Shown here: positions 22,311 to 34,392 of the stretch, one piece after another
Layout: every line of letters begins with the position of its first letter
Position numbering within the stretch: position 1 is the stretch's first letter
Notes under the pieces: model-generated
Told to the model about the DNA's origin: nothing
Databases searched by the model: none
Seen by the model: the letters and a program-made list of their open reading frames with translations, nothing else
Position numbers and translations under genes: made by a program
From: Taenia hydatigena
Taxonomy: Eukaryota; Platyhelminthes; Cestoda; Cyclophyllidea; Taeniidae
Direction of reading: 5' to 3'
NCBI GenBank assembly: GCA_036345935.2
Contig: JADWOT020001278.1
Span: 65,344 to 129,343, forward strand
DNA length: 64,000 bases

Positions 22311-25300
22311 GGCATAATTCAATGGATAAGTAAATGATGTGTGTAAATTCAAAAGCAGAATTTTGCGCCTTTTATTTCGTCAAGATGGTGCAGATTTGTA
22401 TGCAACTTACGGTATAGAAACAACCAACTCTTGTGTTTTTAGGGGGAAGGGTATAAATGCGTGTAAAGCCACATGCAGTCCGAATCAACAGGGAAAGAAG
22501 GGAATGCGGTGAGATGCCTGCTAACATGAAGAGTCGTAAACGTGTGCCACGTAGCATCACCCCACAGCAAAGAATCTGGGCCTAAGGCTCTTGAACAGGG
22601 CAGAAAACCTGGCTTTTCTACCAATGATTCAATCCGGCGGTGAATAACCATCTCTCTCCTTTCCTAAGACGCGGTGTGATGCTACATTTAAAATTCTAGA
22701 CCAGTAGTTTGGCGTGTTTGCATCGCTGTTTACTCGACAACGGCAACAAATAAGCGTCATTGGGCGAATTCAGACACACTGCTGCCACTGAACAAGGAAC
22801 ATAAATAATAGGCGCAGCCAAAACAACGCATCTTAACTAGGTTTTCGCGTGAGCACCATTAAACCTCCTGAGTGTAGACTCAGATGGTTTTGAAGCTAGT
22901 TGATGACAATCATGGTGCGAATCGGCGTCAGGCGCATTCGAGTGCTAATTAGGTACAAGGCACAGCTGTGCTACTTATATCGCTCATGAGTAGCACCCAA
23001 TGCGGCAGTGGTCAGTATCTCATTAGCCCTCTGTAAAGGCCATCATCACCCACCCCTTATCTTCTGCAGTATTTTGGTTCCTTGGTCTCTTGTGGTCCAC
23101 TTCTCTTGCCCTGTCACATTCCCCTCTAACATCTCTGGCAAATTAGTCGCCCTTTCGACAGGGAAAAATGGTGCGCCGACATCAGATAAGTAAGTCTGAC
23201 AGAACGAGGCAAGTGTCGGTACAATGTTCTGCATTTTAAGCACCAAAGTGTCATCGGTAATATTAGCACCGAATATGTCGTCTATTCTTGTAGGCGGTGT
23301 CTAACTCTAACGCAACTGCTTGACATGCAATACCGCTGCACCTCACGCCCATTGCCTACAAATCTGTCACACAGCTATTCACTGTGTGCCACACTGTTTT
23401 CGTAAACACGTCGCCTTTAAAAATCAACACACATAGAAGTGGGAACCGTTAAATACGACTAGATCTTGCGTGTGGTACCTTCACACCAAACACCCTGAAT
23501 TCCACCAAAATATGAGCTGAACACCGCACCTACCGCTAACTCAATCAAAGTGTTAGCACCATTCAGAGGGAGACCTGATAGCTCCGATTTGAGGTAACTC
23601 CACTAATGCAGCGTGGGCAGATATGGCCTCCTCCCAATGCCACACATTCCCTTAAACACCCAGAAGTAGAGCACGAAAACCACTTCGACGAATTTGGACC
23701 CACGTCTAAAAGGATGCTAAGAATTTTAAGAAAATTGAAGCAGTTCAGACGCCCTCCATTGCGCCAACTGATACGATCGAATAGACAAGACATGCTTGAT
23801 CTCGGTGTTGATGCTAATGACATGGGGACTATTGTCACCATTTAGGGTGAATTTGCGACTTCTTCGACTTCGGCATTGTAAATTTAAGCATGCCAAGCAG
23901 GAGTGCTTCAGTAATGCGACGAATTCGTAGAAGATAATGTTGGGTCGGTGCAGGTATGATTGCAGATGGATGGAACCAGGTCTAATTTGGCTACGCCTGC
24001 AATCACTAAAATTTGCCGATTTTCTACTACTCCATTACGCAACTGCTACATAACGTGTAATAACAGTTTGGAATTAAACTTAAAATTCTGACTTGGCGTA
24101 GACTTTGCCTAGTATGCAAATGCCCGTCAAATACCTTCCCACGGGCACCCACTGCAGGCAAACGCTGATGCTGGCCTCACCGATAATGCGTTGCTCACAT
24201 TTGTACAAGCGCGTCTGTGAAGGCGCCTGCGCATGTCGGCCGATGAGTCGAATAGTTCGCAGTGAGAACGCCTTAGTCCCTTCTATCGTCCACAGCTCGC
24301 CTCTCTGCCATCCAACACATCCGCTTTCTCGCCTAACATGCAATCACCCATAGTACCATCAAAACCTCATGCCAAGTGTGTCGAGAACAAAGTGAAGTGT
24401 AAGAACTATGAAAACAGGTGAAAGTAGGGAATAAATATAGCTGGAGAAGCCGTATGACACTTTTGTTTAGTCTACTTCGCATGACTGAATCCCTTAATCA
24501 ATCATATTTGAAAGGCAAAAATTACTTTCACTTTTAACCCTATTGCACTTTAATTTGCTGTTATTCAGTTCAAACTCTTACCTAGTCTTTGATAACGATG
24601 AAAACGATTGTCGTATTTTGCTGTTCCTAAACAAAAATACCACTGTAGTAGAAATCAGGCCTTCCATCACCAATTAAGGAAAGAGTTAGAAGCTTTACGC
24701 ATCTGATTTAGCAAGCTTGCCAATTGCAAACTCAGTAAACTATCCATAGAAGCAGTAGAAGATTGGTTGAAGACAAAAATGGTAAGCGAAAGCTTGAAAT
24801 CAAGAAGATAAACAGGTCTTGTATGGTTTTGCTCAACAATGCATAAAGCCCATTGCACCTCGCATCCTGTCGTTTGTCTAATTAACCCTTAACGAATCTA
24901 TCTTTCTTTTCCTTATGCCCATTGCTTAAAAAGCATGTCATTGCAAATCTCATACCCTTCGCTTACCTAAGGACTGTTCTCGTGGGTATTGGTTTAATCA
25001 CATCCAGCTATAAAAGTGCCAATCTAGGCTTCTTTACACTTTGTTTCGCTATTTGGCTACTTCTGCGCCGTCAAGTGTATGCTCAACAGAAGGGCACAGG
25101 ATGGTGGTGTAAATGAGGCACTAGCCTTGTAGGTAACTCTGATTGCAGAACCCTTTGGCAATTTGCAATAGTCTTTACGAAAATGATTTAAAGACCACTT
25201 GCAATAGCAAACGTTTCTTTAAGGCAACACAGTGTCTCGAGAGCATCGGAAAGGCCTAATATGCAATTTGACAACATGAACTAAGGATCTGGCCAAAGAG

Positions 25301-25730
25301 TCACAGTGCAAAGTGCATAAGATTTTGCGAACATTCAAAGTGGCAAAGGAAATAAGCAATTCCAAACTTTCATGACTTTCTCTGACTTTTACTATAATTT
25401 CAATATGCAGCAATACCCGGCCCCATTCTTTTGTATTTTGAAGTGCCAAAATCAGCAAAGCCTCAGAATAACGGATCAAATTGAAGGCAAAAGTGAGGTT
25501 TGTCGAGCATACTTATACGCTTTTATTAACACCGTAGAATACATGGCTTTCCAAATGTTCATGCCGTTTCCTGATAAAGGCTTTTAAGAGTATATTTCTG
25601 CTGTTTGAAATCGTTTTACTATACGCAAAGTTTCTTTTAATTTTCCGCTTGGCTACTCATAGACAGAATGTAGTCAGGTCAAAAGCGAAGCCAGTTCTCT
25701 TACTTCTCGGTAAACAAATGCGTGACGAAC
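22311..25730. other. Largely featureless; one charged small ORF at 23606-23845
   Basis: The ATG at 23606 opens 79 codons with a basic run (SKRMLRILRKLKQFRRPPLR) and an acidic end (DLGVDANDMGTIVTI). It is slightly GC-richer than its surroundings. An equally long frame lies opposite it (23563-23841), so length alone is no evidence, and no relative is seen. I cannot support other genes in this stretch. Confidence 0.2.
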
Positions 25731-25885
25731 CTTTGCATCATGCATATGGGTGCGTGGAACAAGGCGATGAGCTGTGCCTTGCCCATTACTCACATTGGAA
25801 CCGCTACCACACAGTCGGTTCTTTCGTACCACCAGCAGAGTATCTGTCGCCGAGCCTCAATTCATCGGTCGGCAGGTCGGAGTGA
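25731..25885 (+). pseudogene. Exon-like piece with an inverted relative at 38700-38846
   Basis: The frame here reads HHAYGCVEQGDELCLAHYSH, then YHTVGSFVPPAEYLS, to a TGA near 25885. On the opposite strand at 38700-38846 the same order reads QHAYGCM, stop, NELCLFHHSQ, stop, HPVGSFIPPAEYQS. Two diverged copies with the same hydrophobic and cysteine positions point to an old coding piece, now broken in at least one copy. Product unknown. Confidence 0.35.
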
Positions 25886-26695
25886 ATGATGAGCGCAGTA
25901 GTGAGGCCGATACTTAGGAACAACTGATTAGAAGAGACATACGCTCTCACTTCATTCCTTATCACCAGTGCTGCCTTGTTACTACGCTAGAGTCAGGTAT
26001 TTGTGTGGGGCGTGGACACTGACACCCGCTTCGACATCCCTAAAGATGCCTTCTAATCTTCTAGGTTGCAAGGGGGCCAATAATCCTCCTCAGTACTTCC
26101 TTGAGCACTCCCCATTAACAGCTTAAAAGTGCGAATTCACCGAGGCTAGTGACAGTGTTCCTGCCATAGTGTGTTTCTATTAAGTACGAGTGCAGTTGGT
26201 TGAAATTAACATAAGTCCGCATTATCTGCATCGAGTTGTTTCATTTATAAAAGATTTTTGCTAATTAGGTAGCTTAGTGCTAAAGCCTTTTCTAAAGCAA
26301 ATCAAGGGCACACTGCGATTTATATTAGTTTAGCCAACATCTTAAAATGTGCATACATACTTGCCCACTTCACGTCACAAGGTACTTTAGCATTTTCGTT
26401 CATTATGCCCAAAAACCGCATTCAAAAATCTAGCAGGTTTTCTATTAGTGATGAGTAAGTCAGCATAATCTTATCATAAATTAAAAAAATTCGCCATGAG
26501 GACTTGTACACATCCTTCCAAACAGATCTGAGTAGCACCTGGGAGTCTGTGTTGGTCGTTGGGCTTTGCTGATTGGCCAGATAAGGGAAGCGATTAGAAC
26601 TGGATGATGATCACTTGTCTCATAAAAGAAGCTTCATTTGGGGAGTCCTTATCAGATTTTGCGAAGTAATGTTGTAGGTCGGTTTGATTAATTCT
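25886..26695. other. No supported gene
   Basis: No duplicated segment, RNA gene or credible coding frame is seen before block C begins. Confidence 0.45.
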
Positions 26696-27746
26696 GCTGC
26701 TAGTATCATTGATAAAATTAATTTCAAGTTTTTTGGATCCTTTTAGCAAAATTTCGTCTGGTTAAAGACAGTATTAGATGCTGTGGCTTAAAATGGGCAA
26801 TTGCTCCATTTCGTCAGGTGCAAATGACTCGTGTCACTCAATAGGCAAGGATGATTGGTCATCCTGGCTCGTGCTGCAGAGGCATTAATTAGGATAAATG
26901 CAAGCCTAAAAAGACGAGATAAGTTTATTAGAATGGGGGCAGTTATCTGAGCCGAGTCTGTGGTGTGGCGGTCGTAAAGCAGTCGCTGGGAGGCACATCT
27001 TCACGTCTGAAATTCAAGATCATTTGTTTCCTTGTAGATTGTAGTTCTGCCTTGATGGCACGACCAGAAGACGAGACTAATAGGCACTCTGCTCCTCTGT
27101 GCGTCAAAGGAACCGGTCATTAACTTCACAGTGCTCGATTCAGTAAGTTCCCAGTGTTTCGCTTGCTAGTGTGAATAAAGCTAATGGGTGGGCACAATTT
27201 CATCCTCTGCGTTATCATGCAAGTATGTTTACAGATTATTTATTCATTTCGCATTCGTAAATTGCAACAGAATACTGTTTCCAGTTAGGTCTTGTTTGCG
27301 CCTACGTAACTAACAGTGTCAACATTTCCATCGCAACATACTGGATTTACTTTTGCCTTCATTTCGCAGTGTAATCAAATTGGCCTCTGCTTTGCAGCCT
27401 CTCTTGCTTTGATGCTGGCATATTATGTGCCAAGTAAGCCCTAACCACATCTAGTTTGGCGCGTCCTTCTGTTGATTAGAAGCACCGACGTCAAGCCTAA
27501 GGTGCTGAAGTTTGCATTACATAAACTAGTGTTGTACTTTTACTACCTTGCAAAAGAGGTTATCGAACAGAACTGATGAGGCGACCTTCAAAACAAACCC
27601 ACATTTTCATGGTTCAGACTAGCAGCAATACCACACGTACAGTCAAAATTGCGTATGATAATTTAACTGCAAGTCACTTCCTCCACCTCATGGATTTTCA
27701 GGGCCTCTAAATGTTGCGTCAAGCAGGCGAATAAGGTGCAGGCTAA
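26696..27746 (+). repeat. Duplicated block C, copy 1
   Basis: This matches 36513-37546 in the same orientation at roughly 93% by eye. Inside it, 27264-27385 is identical to 37082-37203 over all 122 bases. In this copy the frame leading into the conserved core is interrupted by TAA (TCGTAAATT at about 27255), while copy 2 is open through the same place. Confidence 0.85.
27264..27385 (+). pseudogene. Conserved core of block C, copy 1 (possible exon)
   Basis: The frame reads ATEYCFQLGLVCAYVTNS and continues NISIATYWIYFCLHFAV to a TAA. It contains four cysteines counting the flanks and a possible N-glycosylation site (NIS). In this copy a TAA just upstream breaks the frame that is open in copy 2, unless splicing starts at the GCAACAG acceptor inside the core. 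Perfect conservation over 122 bp against about 7% divergence nearby suggests selection or gene conversion. Confidence 0.35.
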
Positions 27747-28251
27747 GGCGTTTGATTTGTGATAGCATGTCTTCAGAACCTAATTATGTGCCTCGAAACG
27801 CAGAGGCAGTCGAAGACTAGAATGGTTCTGCCAAACGCCAAAAAACTCTACTGAAGCAAACGTGTTTTGGTAATCTTTAACAAAATAAACAAGTTTTGAA
27901 GATTTGAAATAAACGAGAATTCAAGCGATCGGAGGAAAGAGCCGCTGATGGAATGAAGTAGCGTCAGAGGAAAGACCATTTAAAGAATACCTGTCGAAAG
28001 CATTATTCGCCTTTTGTTTGATCAGCTAGCCTTGCCAAAGTGTGGATGTTCTTTGAAAGACTTAATGTTGATAAGAGAATCTTTGCCACCAGACCCTTCT
28101 GCAGACGGACAGGATCGACACGCAAACAGTGGACATGAAATCGTGTACCGAATTGCGAAAGTGAGGTAGCTGGAAGAAAAGATTGCAGTTAAGACATTAC
28201 CAGCATAACTAAACTATAAAATTGTTTCTAATTCAAAGGATATTCTATTCT
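27747..28251. other. Segment present only in the A2 copy of the C-D unit
   Basis: In the copy at 36513-37860 block C passes almost directly into block D, whereas here about 500 bp separate them. The extra DNA has no recognised ends or coding content; it could be an insertion here or a deletion in the other copy. Confidence 0.5.
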
Positions 28252-28291
28252 TAACAATGCACCTTAAGAGTCAGACGCCATCCTGAATTTG

Positions 28292-28429
28292 ACTTTTGTA
28301 AACCTGCTTACAAAGTCTTGGAAATACGAAGATAATCTTATTACAGATGGGTGCATGGAAAGAAAAAATGATTACACTAAAATTGCCATTTTTGTGTTCA
28401 AAGCACATTGTAATGTAACCATTTTCTAG
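28292..28429 (+). CDS. Exon-like piece D1 (A2 copy)
   Basis: The frame reads FVNLLTKSWKYEDNLITDGC, then KNDYTKIAIFVFKAHCNVTIF to TAG at 28427. The inverted copy reads the same from its first SWKYED onward and is preceded by an open extension (35985-35737) with KSCTPYCKFYKDEVDRKMTS. The relative at 37590-37700 keeps FVKLFTTSRQYENSSITDG but is then shifted. The pattern suggests an extracellular domain fragment with strand-like runs; the function is unknown. Confidence 0.3.
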   Translation, partial: TFVNLLTKSWKYEDNLITDGCMERKNDYTKIAIFVFKAHCNVTIF

Positions 28430-28556
28430 AAGCACTAGCATAGAGTCATTTTGATTAAAGAGGCTTCCAGCTGTTAAAGGACACCAAGTTGTAGCATTCC
28501 GAACAGTGATTATGATATCTATGATGATTTCGATTGTGCTGATCAATTGATTTCAG

Positions 28557-28759
28557 AAAAGAGTGAGAATGGTGTTGTTGGATGCACCGTGCTGAAATGT
28601 GGCCATCTTTGGGGCTTCTTAAAATCACTTTCAGTGCTGGCTGAGTGTCTCATTTTGGGAAACCTCACCGACGCATCCACTAGCCTGGATAGAGACAGTC
28701 AAAATTGGACAGACAGCTGGAAACGGTTCTACTTTGCGCCATTCGCAGCATTCAAATGA
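28557..28759 (+). CDS. Exon-like GVVGC piece (A2 copy, open)
   Basis: The piece follows an acceptor-like TTGATTTCAG and reads EKSENGVVGCTVLKCGHLWG, then SLSVLAECLILGNLTDAS and ends KRFYFAPFAAFK before TGA. Copies: A1 1609-1754 (early stop), 37805-37860 (truncated by TGA after TCGHL), and the inverted identical copy at 35407-35609. Before the acceptor the frame gives NSDYDIYDDFDCAD, also seen in the other copies. Cysteine spacing (C, 4 residues, C, then W-G) vaguely recalls the end of a DSL domain. It may be an exon of a live gene or a well-kept pseudogene. Confidence 0.3.
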
Positions 28760-28885
28760 TTGCATTTTACAAACTACCTTTATAGTTAAGAGCGTCTCCT
28801 CGAGCTTAATGACCACTGCTACTTGTTTTGCCTGTCTGTCAATTCGTACGCTGATGTCAGCTGCACTTATCTACCTGTTTTTCAG

Positions 28886-29068
28886 GTGATGATAGAGCAT
28901 GAAGGGGGCATCCACATGCTGACAGTCAATCGCAGGCATTGCAAAGATCCAAGTAAGCTTCTACTGACGCACAGTTATAGGTGTGCATCAGACACGAAGT
29001 ACGTGGTCAGTCGTTGGAATGCAGGTTTAAGTACGTACTTAGCATTTCAAACCATGTTATTAAGATGA
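28886..29068 (+). CDS. Exon-like HEGG piece (A2 copy, open)
   Basis: After an acceptor-like tract CTGTTTTTCAG at 28885, the frame reads VMIEHEGGIHMLTVNRRHC, then a basic part with HSYRC and KYVVSRWNAG, and remains open to 29068. A donor-like GTAAGC lies at about 28952 and GTTTAAGT at about 29026. The A1 copy is frameshifted; the inverted copy at 35098-35280 is identical. Product unknown. Confidence 0.25.
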   Translation: MMIEHEGGIHMLTVNRRHCKDPSKLLLTHSYRCASDTKYVVSRWNAGLSTYLAFQTMLLR

Positions 29069-30300
29069 GTATACTAAAATTACACTTGCGTAGCAGTTTA
29101 TTTACCTACCATATCTTCCGACGAGATCGGTTCCAGTTCGAGCAGTGTGGGGTTGGGATTACGGCTAAGTCAGAAGAGGTAAGAACGCAAGGTGTTGTGA
29201 TATGAGCCTGATCTGGATGGTTTTTTATCGAATCAGGAGCATTAGCTTTGAGATTGCGGATTTTAAACAAGTTCGTCTCATTAATTACATGCTATCTTAA
29301 TCAAATTTGGATCTGGTTCAGACACTTCGACTGAGTGTAGAGCTGTAGACGTGGTCATGCGAAGTCGGCCAAATGCAGCGCCAGCAGTCAGCGATGCGTT
29401 CGACTCCCCGATAACATGTTGAACTCCGAAACTACCAAGTTCTGTCACTTGGATAACACTAAGCCAATACTTTATAATTATTAAGCACCAACGCCTGCGT
29501 TGTGCCTCACCATGCTCCATTTACTCTACCCGTCTAGCGCATATGTAGAGGTGCCCGCGTGCGTTTACCCTTCGTTCATTGGAAATTGTCGACCCCAGAA
29601 TCGCGCCTCCTTTAGTCTCCCTTTTGTCACTCTTGCCTCGACAGTCTCCGCCAAAATCAACCTAACATAATTCCATCTCTTCCTTTTGAGTCATTATTCC
29701 TGACCGCGTTTTGATGGGGCTTTGCTTGCCTCTCATCCATTTGTATATGGCTCACTGCTCACTTGTACTTCAAACTCATCCCTCAGACACAATTGCACGT
29801 TTAATGATGTAGACAAGACTGGACTGTAACCATCATGTTGCCTGCTTCAACTTAACTCCTCAAAATAGTTGAGGTTCATAATTCCTCTTCTTGCTTCGTT
29901 TTTAAGGTACTGCTTGAGGTGGCCATTCACATTTGGTCGTATCGAAAGTTTTCGTTGTTTGTAGTCTCTAGTCTGGTAAAACTTCCTCCTGCACATTGCC
30001 TCATCGTGTAAGCTTAGCTTTTGGCCTTTTGTGCAGGACAGCCAAAGTGTAACAATAATATATATTCACCTTTTCTTATTCAGATTTGGATGCACAAAAC
30101 CCCATTTGCTGATGTTTTTCCATTAATAATAATTAAGTTTGTTAGAATTTCGCCTCTTGCTTACATTTGTATTCACAATCCCTTCGTCAAATAAAATTAA
30201 ACCTACAACTGACCAAGTGATGCAAAGCAAAGAATTGAATGTTCCGCGACATCCATTTATGCACCCGCCCTGGCCACTCCAAATTAAACCACCTTAACAA

Positions 30301-31080
30301 TACATCGCCTATGATGCAGAAAAGGAGTGCATCAGCACTTCCCATCCATCAATGAAGAAGGCTGACGAAAGTGTTGTCGAATGACAGCAGATGAATTGAA
30401 TTAGCTCTGATATTAATTGTGCAACAATGGTTAACCGATCTTGAGAAAAGTCCTCAAAGCTTCTTCTCACAGGACGATTGCGTTATTTACTTACATCTGC
30501 TGCTTCCAGACATCAATACGTTGGTATTGGCTACAACAAAAATAACAATGATGACAAATATGTGTGGAGCTTACTCAATTATTAAGAGGTATAAGTGAAA
30601 ATACAAGATCTGGGTCCCTCAATGAAGCCCAATGAAACTGCAACTACCATTTGAATGGTTGCAACGTGATTCATTTTATTTACATGACCGTATCATGTTT
30701 TGGTACACTCATCGTGTGATCTACAAGATAACAACCTAGCTTGAGCGTTGAGGACTGTAGCATCGGAACCTAAACATTATCAGATATTTTGCTTCCGCCA
30801 TGACCCAAGGTGATGCCACATGTATCCACCGATCCAACATAGAATTCCATTCCACTAAGCACCAGTGCATCATTAACTTATCGCATTCAATGGTAGTGTT
30901 TTGGAAGAATCTTGATTTCCAGACGAAGAGCTCGTCTTACCCTCAGTGCATGATTAAGCGCATTTGTGTCGAGTGGCAGCAATTAGCTGTCCTGCTCCCT
31001 AACGCGCTCATAGTCGCAAATCATCTTTGCCGTTTTACAGCTAGCCATCTGATATGAATTGGGAAGAATTGGCAAGGGCT
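30301..31080. mobile_element. 780-bp insertion in A2 flanked by ACAA
   Basis: A1 at 3345-3360 reads straight through the position where A2 carries 780 extra bases. The extra DNA is flanked by ACAA at 30297-30300 and 31081-31084, and A1 has one ACAG there, as expected for an empty site with one substitution. I see no terminal inverted repeats (start TACATCGCC, end GGCAAGGGCT) and no poly-A tail. An open frame at 30800-31057 (85 codons, including HSTKHQCIINLSHSM) has no relative. It may be a transposon-like insertion or genuine old sequence lost from A1 by deletion between 4-bp repeats. Confidence 0.45.
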
Positions 31081-32151
31081 ACAACAATATTTTACAAATA
31101 AACGAGTCAAAATACCACGCTCTTGTAAATCTCGAAATTCTCAGATATACTAAAATATTGGTAAAATTGCAGACATTATTGCTATAAAGTAAGGGTGAAT
31201 GTGCTTGCTTTACAAAATGTAGTAGTTACACGTGCAAACGCACGTCACTTGGATCAGCACGATGAGCAAATTTGAGTGCGGTCGCTTGCATCATTTCCAG
31301 AAATTTGACTCTAAATCCAAAGCAGAAAATTTTTCAGGGAGAGCGTACTTTACAATTTTTAGATGCAAGCAGATATTTCCATTTTGGTTAGTTATGAGGC
31401 GCATAGAGTGACGCATCCAATTTACACGTTTAATTTAGGTTAACACACACATCAATGGGAATATGCACGACATTGTAGATCGTTCTTCTCTTTCCTCCTC
31501 TTCCCTTCTTCAACCCTTACTAAAGGAGGAAGTTGGTTGCCTCTAGACACTTATACTATTATAAGGTAGGACGAGGGTGTCTCGGGCTATGGAGTGCAAT
31601 TCCGTTGGTCCGTGACCAGATTAAAATTGTCCTCCCGCCTCTTGCCTACAAACACAATTAAGGAGCATAAGTATTACAATCATATTTGAGTAATTCAGAT
31701 TCGTTGCATTTAAACTGAGGCATTGAGCTTTGAGTAAATAGTTCTAAAGCTGTAAAGTTGTCAATTTTCAAGCCACTCCATATACACTACGCCCACCTAC
31801 ACTAACTCAAAGCTTGACCCACCCATCCAAGAGGCTGAGCACGCAGATTCAAGCACTCGCCATGATGCGTAGTTGGATGAGGAAGGTTTGTTCTCAGCGT
31901 CTGTGTTGCGGGTAGAGCATTGTGCTACGAAAGCGGGACAGTGCTCCACAAATAATAAAACACTTGCGAGCAATGGAATTTATTGGCAGTTCCGATTTCT
32001 GTTCGCAATTTAATTATTCCGCAAAATTCAAAAAGGACATAAAAATAGTTCTAAGAGATGCTTCGTTTGAAATAATTCGTATTTAGCAATTCAGCCAAAT
32101 CTTGAAGCAATTGATTTGGTCCTTCGAGTTAATTGATGCCAAATAGGCTGA

Positions 32152-32472
32152 GTGATGGTCTGTGTGTGTGAGCTGTTATTGCTTCTTTTAGTGAACTCAA
32201 GAGAATCGCGCGGAATTCGCATTCACATGATGGCCAGTCAAACGCATCTAGAATTCGAAAGCGAAACATGGGATCAAGCTGACCTGAATGAAGTCCGTGC
32301 TCTCCTCCACGGATGTAGCGGTTATGTTTCGCAGCAATACCCAGCTATTTGCATTGAGGATTTAACACTGAACGACCTCCACACCCTCCTCAATCGGGTC
32401 CAGTTTTCCACCTTCCGGATTGCCTACATTGAGCACTATGAGGGATGCCAGTACTATGTTGTAATTTTCTAA
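32152..32472 (+). CDS. Small conserved ORF, copy 2 (80 aa from 32230; 105 aa from ATG at 32155)
   Basis: This is the partner of 4395-4730. The core (MASQTHLEFES to QYYVVIF) differs by a single residue, D in place of N after CIE. Unlike copy 1, this copy has an ATG at 32155 in frame, giving MVCVCELLLLLLVNSRESRG before the core, which looks like a signal peptide with a short hydrophobic core. Upstream of the core the differences from copy 1 are three silent, two amino-acid changes and a 15-bp in-frame deletion. The frame is bounded by TGA just before 32152. A polyadenylation-like AT-rich stretch follows the stop. If translated, the product is a small acidic, possibly secreted protein; no family is recognised. 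Confidence 0.6.
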   Translation: MMVCVCELLLLLLVNSRESRGIRIHMMASQTHLEFESETWDQADLNEVRALLHGCSGYVSQQYPAICIEDLTLNDLHTLLNRVQFSTFRIAYIEHYEGCQYYVVIF

Positions 32473-33003
32473 TATGCCCCTTTATATGATCTTAGAGCGA
32501 AATATATTTGTACACATTTAATGCGCTAAATTCCACTAATATATGAGGCTTTAGGAATGGGAAACTCTTTAGCTTGAAGTAGACAGCAGTAACATTGTTG
32601 TTTTGGGGTGTGACAACCTTCCAAAAGATGCGCTTTCTTTGACCATTTCACAACATCGCAAGTCGGTATTATTGGTGATGTTTCACGTCAAAGATCGCTA
32701 TTCCTGCACTATAAATGAGAGATAGCGTTTCCACCTTGTGACCCAGAGCTGAGGCCGGCTTAGTTCACAGCGTTACGGCTGCGCATAATTTGCCGACATT
32801 GGAGTCAAGCATCCTGCCACCTCCATTTCCTGATTACACTGGATGGCGCTGGATGGTCCAAGCTCCGAAGCACAGCAAGCAAACCCTGTTATTCATCCAA
32901 GTCATTGGCGTTTGATTAGGAAAACCATGTTATTTTGCTATCGACTTTAAGAATGAAGTCTGGATATCCACCGTCTCAACTTCGGGAACACTAGCAAGTG
33001 CGT

Positions 33004-34370
33004 ATGGGCAATGATGATGCATGACAGTGCGCTAGCCAATTGAGAAGGGTTGATTGGTTCCTATCAAGGTAGTCGTACCCCTTTTGTTGTAGTTTCAACC
33101 ATCTTCCTTCTTCTAGGCTTTATCTATTCTTAAACCCGATTCAAAACACATTTTCCTTCTTGGGCCTTATTCTGCTTATGCGTCAACACGCAAGCAGTGA
33201 TGATGCATTGTCGTATCACAGCACAGTCGATAGAGAGTGAAGTTGATTGTCTTCACAGAGGTCTAAGTGACTATTTGCTTCGACCTTATTTCGCTTCTAA
33301 CGAACATTCTTCTGTAAAAACATAACAACGTTTCTTCGGCCACGCAATGCAAAATGACTATATCTCGTGAGATTTGGCATTGCGCCCTAATTCCTCACTT
33401 CTTCGACAAATACTTATTTTGATTGCTCATCGCCTTGCAGTTGAGAAGCGGGAAAAGGCTAGAAATGATCGTAAAAACAGAAATGATTCATTATATGAAT
33501 AAACTATAAGTTGAATCAAGTTTCACCAATTTACTTGTTTGAAAGTGGGATTAATTTTGCCTGTTGAAGAGGATTCAGTCGTCACGCTCAAGCTAATTGC
33601 TGGAGGTCAAAAACCTAATTAATCCTTAGAAGAGCGAGGCTTTGATTTGCTAGGGTGACGGCGGCAGCATTGAGGTCCATGCCGTGCGCCAATCTATCCT
33701 ATCCACTCTACTTTGGAGGCGTCTGACCTCTCCATGACCACCATTAATCTTATTGGAATTCAACTCGACTGCATTTGGATCTGAGTGACATCAGCTAGAG
33801 TAAAATGTGCTCAAAAGGCAAGGGAAATCCTTCTCACGTGGTTGCTGAGTCAAAATTGTCAATCACCATGCACCGCATAAATCTCATTCCCCGTTGAATC
33901 TTACTGTTTCCTCGATGGCTTCAATTCGTCTTTCAATTAGCCTTTCAGGCCTGATACTCAAAAAGAGGTGGCCATTAGGTTAATGGTCAGACAGAAGCGC
34001 TTCAAAGCAGCGTTTTGCGATTTTACATAAGTTCATTTAAGAAGGTTATAGTTGTGCACATGACGCAGCAGATTTGTGCGAATTCTCACTAAGTGCACTA
34101 AATCAAAGAAGACTTTCCTTTTTAAGATCAGTGGTCGATGCTTCATGATATTTTAATCCAAAATTATAGCATTCCTTTGAGTTGAACCACTTGAGCCAGC
34201 GCACTTTTGCAGGGCATAAAAAAGAGCATTTCTCCAATTAGGGAGAAATTTACAGTTTCACAGGCAGAGCGAAATCCACGAGAGTTGCATTTATGTGCTC
34301 TTCACAGGAAACCATTTTGGCTGGGTTGTGGTGGTGCAGCGTCAATCTTTGAAGTCTGCTTAGCAAGAAG
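33004..34370 (+). repeat. Duplicated block B, copy 2 (inverted relative to 6630-7979)
   Basis: The first 448 bp (33004-33451) pair with 7979-7532 at about 99%; the remainder continues in register at about 85% to around 34370. The block joins A2 at 33001-33004 and the inverted A copy at about 34390, so it forms the spacer side of the inverted repeat. No coding signal. Confidence 0.85.
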
Positions 34371-34392
34371 AAGTTGTGTTTGAACGATGAGG

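Larger units (their letters stand above)
28252..33001 (+). repeat. Duplicated block D plus A, copy 2 (A2)
   Basis: From 28446 on this matches A1 (1498-5261). From 28252 it matches 37559-37860, so it extends further left than A1 does. The part 28315-29740 is present again, inverted and with no difference seen, at 34426-35851. A 780-bp segment (30301-31080) is absent from A1. The block ends sharply at 33001, where the inverted block B begins three bases later. Confidence 0.9.

Noticed and set aside
23563..23845. Two opposed frames of 92 and 79 codons
   Set aside because: Opposed frames of equal length show that openness alone is not evidence here. The plus frame is mentioned as a weak candidate only.
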